64,000 nucleotides of DNA, taken from assembly GCF_963678635.1 (NCBI RefSeq), contig NC_087065.1, positions 61,406,754 to 61,470,753 on the forward strand. Reading direction: 5' to 3'. Each line of letters begins with the position of its first letter. Positions within the stretch are counted from its first letter, which is position 1. Positions 63,707 to 64,000 of this stretch are shown here, piece by piece. A program made the position numbers and the translations under genes. The notes beneath the pieces are model-generated. The model saw only the letters and a list, made by a program, of their open reading frames with translations. It was not told the DNA's origin and ran no database searches. This DNA is from Symsagittifera roscoffensis. Lineage: Eukaryota > Xenacoelomorpha > Acoela > Convolutidae.

Positions 63707-64000
63707 TGATCTAAACTACATTTTATGATTGGATAAATTAGATATTTTACCACTGTAAAGTATTTAATATTAACCAATCATGATCCATCTAACTAACAAC
63801 CCACTTATTTGTAAGTGCTGAAATTACTTGTAATTTCAGCACCAGAGAGATTTGAATTTAACTTAGAAATTAGTTGACTCTCCAAGAAGACTTCAGCAAC
63901 CGCAATAAACCAGTATACCCTAGATCTATTGAGCCTAGCAGAGACTAGTTAAACAACCTGAGACTAGATAGTATAAGAGTAAGATTAGGATTGGTATTAG
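63707..64000 (+). repeat. 3' LTR (truncated by window edge)
   Basis: First 294 bp of the 3' LTR, identical to 45295-45588. Preceded by CCGGATGGGTGGAACT, a plausible polypurine tract. Confidence 0.9.

Larger units (their letters stand above)
45295..64000 (+). mobile_element. Giant env-bearing LTR retroelement (3' end beyond window)
   Basis: LTR starts at 45295 and 63707 give an 18,412-bp period; with the rest of the 3' LTR the element exceeds 18.7 kb, far above the 5-8 kb usual for Ty3/gypsy elements. All ORFs are on +: basic ORF 46948-47415, gag-pol 47390-55548 (interrupted), two membrane ORFs 56141-56556, Ser/Pro-rich ORF 56715-57695, env-like 57637-60302, orphan ORF 60299-62107. RT is of the YLDD type and integrase ends in a GPY/F module, placing pol in Metaviridae-like (Ty3/gypsy) rather than BEL or copia. 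The coding strand is A- and C-rich and very poor in G. The element sits inside an older gypsy relic. A purine-rich tract (GGGTGGAAC) precedes the 3' LTR. I could not identify the primer-binding site, the LTR 3' end or the target-site duplication. Confidence 0.88.

Overview
The window is animal nuclear DNA, almost certainly from an invertebrate. The genes have GT-AG introns (one GC-AG). The two recognisable host genes are metazoan families: a CCDC34-like ciliary coiled-coil protein and an SLC18B1-like MFS transporter. Everything else is AT-rich repeat DNA: tRNA-derived SINE-like copies, foldback repeats, satellites and several generations of Ty3/gypsy-type retroelements. I cannot name the lineage from sequence alone.

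Layout. 1-2452: minus-strand gag of a decayed gypsy element, running off the left edge. 2690-3290: a 21-bp minisatellite. 4157-4460: a two-copy tandem repeat. 4944-10250: nested inverted and direct repeats containing a 200-N gap. 10798-25749: CCDC34-like gene, six coding exons on +, with introns full of repeats and one decayed retroelement. 27.9-31.5 kb: a degenerate satellite with an internal segmental duplication and a long palindrome. 33642-35384: SLC18B1-like transporter, two coding exons on +. 36521-37052: second copy of a repeat also found in CCDC34 intron 1. 38640-41681: a 1.5-kb tandem duplication. About 43.4-45.29 kb: decayed minus-strand gypsy pol.

From 45295 to beyond the right edge lies the main discovery candidate: a giant LTR retroelement inserted into that older pol relic. 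The start of its 3' LTR (63707) is 18,412 bp from the start of the 5' LTR (45295). The 294 bp of LTR visible at both ends look identical by eye, so the insertion is young. Inside, all on +, are a leader, a basic ORF, a very long gag-pol frame (novel N-terminal region, capsid, CCHC knuckle, Asn/Tyr/Ser/Arg-rich stretch, protease, RT, RNase H, integrase with GPY/F module), two small membrane ORFs, a hidden Ser/Pro-rich ORF lacking any early start codon, an envelope-like glycoprotein resembling those of chuviruses, and a 602-aa orphan ORF joined to env by an ATGA overlap. A 1.6-kb 3' noncoding region follows, opening with a textbook intron.

The open frames of this young element are broken by four in-frame TAA codons and several frame changes downstream of gag that all go in the same direction. 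Either the copy was already defective, or the consensus has lost bases, or some of these are recoding sites. Domain calls rest on motifs seen by eye; no database search was possible.
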